Shown here: piece by piece, positions 60,841 through 64,000 of the stretch
Layout: each line of letters starts with the position of its first letter
How positions within the stretch are numbered: position 1 is the stretch's first letter
Origin: Poriferisodalis sp965221945
Lineage (GTDB): Bacteria > Actinomycetota > Acidimicrobiia > Acidimicrobiales > Poriferisodalaceae
Direction of reading: 5' to 3'
Length of the DNA stretch: 64,000 bases
Assembly (NCBI RefSeq): GCF_965221945.1
Contig: NZ_OZ244925.1
Span: 3,833,542-3,897,541 of the forward strand
Made by a program: the position numbers and the translations under genes
Notes under the pieces: model-generated
The model's input: only the letters and a program-made list of their open reading frames with translations
Database searches by the model: none
What the model was told of the DNA's origin: nothing

Positions 60841-62151
60841 ATGACGGCAATCGCCCGCTGGATCCGGCGGCGGCCACCCAGGTACTCGGCTGCGGCGTTG
60901 GCTTGGAAAGGCTTCCGTGGCCAGAGCTGGCCACGCGTCTGGCGTGACACCGATCTGAAGCGCTCCTACGACGCGGTGGTGATCGGCGGCGGTGTGCATG
61001 GCCTGGCCACCGCCTACTACCTGGCCCGCAACCACGGCATCAAGAACGTCGCCGTGCTCGAAAAGGCCTACCTGGGCAGCGGCGGCTCGGGCCGCAACAC
61101 CGCCATCATTCGTTCCAACTACCTCACCCCGGCCGGCGTGGCGTTCTATGACCGGTCCGTGCAGCTCTACAGCTCGATGGCCGTCGACCTGAACATCAAT
61201 GTGATGTTCAGCCAGCGCGGCCACCTCACCCTCGCCCACTCCGACAGCTCCCTGCGCACGATGCACTGGCGGGCCGAGGTCAACAAGCTGCAGGGTGTCA
61301 ACTCCAGTGTCATCGGCCCCGACGAGATCAAGAAGGAGGCTCCGAGCCTGGACACGTCCGATCATCCTCGCTACCCGATCCTCGGGGCGCTCTACCACCC
61401 GCCCGGCGGCGTGGTTCGCCATGATGCGGTGGTCTGGGGCTACGCCCGGGCCGCCGACCACATGGGCGTCGAGATGCACCAGAAGACCGAGGTCACCGAC
61501 ATCATCTGCACTGGCGGTGAAGGTCCCGACGGCAAGGGCGCCGGAGGCCGGGTGACTGGCGTCCGCACCAACCGAGGCGATATCTCCACCCCGGTCGTGG
61601 TCAACTGCACCGCTGGCTGGGCGTCGCTCATCTCCGCTATGGCCGGCATTCGGCTGCCCATCACCACCCATCCGTTGCAGGCCGCTGTCACCGAGCCGGT
61701 GAAGATGTTCCTGCCCACCGTGGTGGTGTCGGGGTCGCTGCACGTGTATATGAGCCAGACCGACCGGGGCGAGCTCGTATTCGGTGCTGCGGTCGACCCG
61801 ATCGCCACCTACTCGGTGCGCGGCTCGCTCGAGTTCACCGAGGAACTGGCCGGTCATGTGCTCGAGCTCATGCCCGGCATCTCGCGCATGCGCGTGCTGC
61901 GCCAGTGGTCGGGGCTGTGCGACATGACGCCCGACTACTCGCCGGTAATGGGCTTCACACCCGTGGACGGCTTCCTGGTGGATGTCGGCTGGGGCACCTA
62001 CGGATTCAAGGCGGCCCCGGTGTCGGGTGAGCAGATGGCCGAGGCGGTGGCCACCGGCAAGACGCCCAAACTGATCGAGGCCTTTGCCCTCAGCCGCTTC
62101 GAGAGCGGCGAGCTGGTGGGCGAAAAGGGCGCAGCGGCGGTGGGTCACTGA
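60841..62151 (+). CDS. soxB: Sarcosine oxidase, beta subunit
   Basis: A 436-residue FAD-dependent subunit of heterotetrameric sarcosine oxidase, which converts sarcosine to glycine and transfers the methyl carbon to tetrahydrofolate. The FAD motif YDAVVIGGGVHGLATAYYLA is near residue 42; LGSGGSGRNTAIIRSNY, covalent-flavin region text and GVVRHDAVVWGYARAA follow, all as in SoxB. ATG 60841 is preferred over 60796 because family N-termini start near MTAIARW. The TGA overlaps the next ATG in TGATG. Confidence 0.93.
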   Translation: MTAIARWIRRRPPRYSAAALAWKGFRGQSWPRVWRDTDLKRSYDAVVIGGGVHGLATAYYLARNHGIKNVAVLEKAYLGSGGSGRNTAIIRSNYLTPAGVAFYDRSVQLYSSMAVDLNINVMFSQRGHLTLAHSDSSLRTMHWRAEVNKLQGVNSSVIGPDEIKKEAPSLDTSDHPRYPILGALYHPPGGVVRHDAVVWGYARAADHMGVEMHQKTEVTDIICTGGEGPDGKGAGGRVTGVRTNRGDISTPVVVNCTAGWASLISAMAGIRLPITTHPLQAAVTEPVKMFLPTVVVSGSLHVYMSQTDRGELVFGAAVDPIATYSVRGSLEFTEELAGHVLELMPGISRMRVLRQWSGLCDMTPDYSPVMGFTPVDGFLVDVGWGTYGFKAAPVSGEQMAEAVATGKTPKLIEAFALSRFESGELVGEKGAAAVGH

Positions 62152-62232
62152 TGGTGCTCGTACCCGTTCCCAACGGTGCCGTTGTGCCCACCGCCGCCGT
62201 CGCGATAGTGGTGGGTCACTGATGCTGCTCGT
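62139..62232 (+). repeat. Duplicated soxB-end/soxD-start junction
   Basis: A 23-base sequence at 62139-62161 (end of soxB plus a start codon) recurs at 62210-62232 with one mismatch, offset 71 bases. Each copy carries a TGATG stop/start overlap. Confidence 0.85.
62151..62222 (+). CDS. Coupled 23-residue micro-ORF between soxB and soxD
   Basis: From ATG 62151, overlapping the soxB TGA in TGATG, a 23-codon frame reads MVLVPVPNGAVVPTAAVAIV then VGH and stops with TGA overlapping the soxD ATG at 62222 in the same TGATG form. Its first codons resemble the soxD start (MLLVPCP) and its last copy the soxB end. It probably arose from duplication of the junction. It may be a translational relay or a nonfunctional scar. 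Confidence 0.5.
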   Translation: MVLVPVPNGAVVPTAAVAIVVGH

Positions 62233-62494
62233 GCCTTGCCCTCACTGCGGCCCACGCAATTCGGCCGATCTCCGGTACGGAGGCGAGTCACATGCACGCC
62301 CCGACCCCAACACGGCGTCCCCCTCGCAGTGGCGGAGCTACCTGTACCTGCGCGACAACCCGGCCGGGTGGCTGCGCGAGACCTGGTACTGCGCGTCGGG
62401 CTGCCGCCGGTGGTTCACGATCGAACGCAACACCGCCACCAACGAGTTCCGGGATCCGCCTCTGCCGGGTGACAAGCGAGGCGGTGCGGCATGA
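62222..62494 (+). CDS. soxD: Sarcosine oxidase, delta subunit
   Basis: A 90-residue small subunit with the CPHCGPRN motif near the N-terminus and WYCASGCRRWFTIERNTATN, together forming the zinc-binding knuckle typical of SoxD. It has a role in assembly of the heterotetramer. It starts at ATG 62222, overlapping the micro-ORF stop, and its TGA overlaps the soxA ATG in ATGA. Confidence 0.93.
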   Translation: MLLVPCPHCGPRNSADLRYGGESHARPDPNTASPSQWRSYLYLRDNPAGWLRETWYCASGCRRWFTIERNTATNEFRDPPLPGDKRGGAA

Positions 62495-64000
62495 CAATGA
62501 GCCGGCAGGGCGTCCAGCCCACCGAGGTGATCGACCGGGCTGCCAAGCTGCGCTTCAGCTGGAACGGCAAGCGGTTCAGCGGGTTCGAGGGCGACACGAT
62601 CGCCTCAGCGCTGGCCGCATCGGGCGTCAATGTGTTCTCGCGTTCGATGAAGTACCACCGTCCCCGCGGCATCCTCACGGCCGATTACTGGGATCCCAAC
62701 CTGATGGTCCAGGTGGGCGACGATCCGAACGTCAGGGCAGGCCATCGTTTGCTGGAAGCCGGCATGGACGTCCGCTCGCAGAATGCGTGGCCGTCGCTGA
62801 ACCGTGACCTGAAGGCGGCGAACGGCCTTCTCGGGCGCTTCCTGTCGGCCGGCTTCTACTACAAGACCTTCATGCGCCCGCAGTGGCTCTGGCCCACCTA
62901 CGAGCGGGTGCTCACCACGTTTGCGCCAGGCGGCAAGATCGACATCGACACCCCTCACGGCTACCACGACAAGCGCTACACCCATCCCGATGTGGTGGTG
63001 GCCGGCGCCGGGCCAGTCGGCATCGAAGCAGCTCTGGCTGCGAGCGAGGCCGGCGCCGGGGTGCTGCTCGTCGAACACGAGCATGCGGTGGGCGGCCATC
63101 TCCGCTATTCGAGTGACGCCGCCGACCGAGCCGCGCTAGCCGAGCTGCGAGGGGCGCTCGAAGCCTCCGACATCGAGGTGCTGACTGACTCAACGGTGAC
63201 GGGTCGGTATGAGGACAACTGGCTCGGCATCTGCCAGCGCAGCCACCCGATCGCGGTAGAACGGCTCATCAAAGCTCGGGCCAAGACCCTGGTCGTGGCT
63301 CCCGGACTCATCGAGCGGCCCTACGTATTCGGGGGCAATGACCGGCCGGGCGTCATTACGTCGGGAGCAGCCCGGCGCCTCATCAATCTGTGGGGAGTCA
63401 AGCCGGGTGAGCGGGCGGTGGTGTTCACCGCCAACGCCGATGGCGATGCGGCTGCGACCGACCTGGAGCGGGCCGGGGTGGAGATCGCAAGCGTGATCGA
63501 CGGCCGCGAGGGTCGCCGAGTCAGCGCAACTCAGGGTTCTTCCCGAGCGGTCAATGCCGTGATCGCCGACGCAGGGCTTGCCAGCAATAGGCGCATCGAT
63601 GCCGACCTGTTGGTCGTGGCCGCCGGCTGGACCGCCCCGACCTCACTGCTCAACATGGCGGGCGACCGTCCCGTCTACGACGCAGCCGCGGCCCGATTTT
63701 TCCCGTCCGACCCACCGAGCAACGTCCTGGCAACAGGGGGCCTTGCCGGCGACGGAAGTCTTGACCAGCTTCGTTCCCATGGCACCGCTACGGGCCGCCT
63801 CGCCGCGGCCCGAGCCGCGACCGTGCGCCATCGCCTGCAGGCCCGCACGACCAGAGCGCTCCCGGTGGCAGGCGGTGAGCCCGCCTGGGCGCCCGACGAA
63901 CGGGTAGCGCTGGGCCGTGACGCTCATCCCGAGCTGTACCGCTCCGACACCCACGGCATGGTCGACTACTCCGAGGACGTCGGCTCCAAGGACCTCGTCG
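62491..64000 (+). CDS. soxA: Sarcosine oxidase, alpha subunit (partial, runs off window)
   Basis: From ATG 62491 (4-base overlap with soxD) 503 codons are open to the window edge. The N-terminal part has FSWNGKRFSGFEGDTIASAL and SRSMKYHRPRGI, as in SoxA and related (2Fe-2S)-like N-domains, then an NAD-binding Rossmann motif VVVAGAGPVGIEAALAASEAG and GHLRYSS. The folate-binding GcvT-like C-terminal half lies beyond the window. It holds the NAD and tetrahydrofolate sites of the complex. A gamma subunit gene is expected next. Confidence 0.93.
   Translation, partial: MTMSRQGVQPTEVIDRAAKLRFSWNGKRFSGFEGDTIASALAASGVNVFSRSMKYHRPRGILTADYWDPNLMVQVGDDPNVRAGHRLLEAGMDVRSQNAWPSLNRDLKAANGLLGRFLSAGFYYKTFMRPQWLWPTYERVLTTFAPGGKIDIDTPHGYHDKRYTHPDVVVAGAGPVGIEAALAASEAGAGVLLVEHEHAVGGHLRYSSDAADRAALAELRGALEASDIEVLTDSTVTGRYEDNWLGICQRSHPIAVERLIKARAKTLVVAPGLIERPYVFGGNDRPGVITSGAARRLINLWGVKPGERAVVFTANADGDAAATDLERAGVEIASVIDGREGRRVSATQGSSRAVNAVIADAGLASNRRIDADLLVVAAGWTAPTSLLNMAGDRPVYDAAAARFFPSDPPSNVLATGGLAGDGSLDQLRSHGTATGRLAAARAATVRHRLQARTTRALPVAGGEPAWAPDERVALGRDAHPELYRSDTHGMVDYSEDVGSKDLV

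Noticed and set aside
1..64000. CRISPR arrays, insertion sequences, tRNA or rRNA genes
   Set aside because: No regularly spaced repeats, transposase motifs or tRNA-like T-loops were seen in reading the window; short or divergent ones could be missed by eye.

Overview
The window is high-GC bacterial DNA with short intergenic gaps, frequent GTG starts, many 4-base start/stop overlaps, lipoprotein signals followed by long Ala/Asp/Thr-rich linkers, and many acyl-CoA, SDR, crotonase and luciferase-like enzymes. This fits an actinobacterium; an Acidimicrobiia-like heterotroph is my best guess from gene content, but no rRNA or marker gene confirms it. I see no tRNA, rRNA, insertion sequence or CRISPR array. 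The content is accessory and catabolic: ABC uptake systems, each paired with degradative enzymes and a local regulator.

Layout. (1) 1-9080, minus strand: amidase, sensor kinase, response regulator, urea/amide-type ABC transporter (UrtA-like binding protein, permease, a permease-ATPase fusion, ATPase) and an acyl-CoA dehydrogenase, looking like one amide sensing, import and hydrolysis unit. (2) 9417-18561, minus: a BMP-family (nucleoside-type) ABC transporter flanked by two GcvT/LigM-like folate-dependent demethylase homologues, an XRE-cupin regulator and a TetR regulator. (3) 18653-25787: a CnbZ-like protein, a tiny membrane protein, an amino-acid-binding lipoprotein, two SDRs, a cupin, a second amidase and an acyl-CoA dehydrogenase. 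(4) 25808-27399: an AbiEi-like domain and a Fic domain split by a one-base frameshift. (5) 27670-31450: VOC protein, amidohydrolase, an Erg6-like sterol C-24 methyltransferase and an EthD repeat protein. (6) 31484-34233: ferric-iron-type ABC binding protein and permease behind a probable leaderless promoter. (7) 34335-40026: SDR, enoyl-CoA hydratase, GlpD and class II aldolase, with a recent 1.13-kb tandem duplication. (8) 40022-51609: sugar ABC system, three oxidoreductases, LacI regulator and GH13 glucosidase, with two matching LacI-type operators. (9) 52183-58462: PEBP protein, an unrecognised coiled-coil protein, an AhpD-like selenoprotein divergent from a DyP peroxidase, a 6-oxocamphor-hydrolase-like crotonase and a Phd/PIN toxin-antitoxin pair. 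(10) 58635-64000: a PhyH oxygenase interrupted by an in-frame TAG, a LysR regulator and a heterotetrameric sarcosine oxidase operon cut by the window end.

The strongest unusual signal is the AhpD-like gene at 54563-55684. Its catalytic CxxC second cysteine is an in-frame TGA, followed 24 nt later by a hairpin with a GGUCU loop as in E. coli fdhF, so it most probably encodes selenocysteine. It would be split in two by a standard gene caller. Also notable are the bacterial sterol methyltransferase, the frameshifted AbiEi-Fic gene, the fresh tandem duplication with an orphan start codon, and a 23-codon micro-ORF coupled between soxB and soxD.
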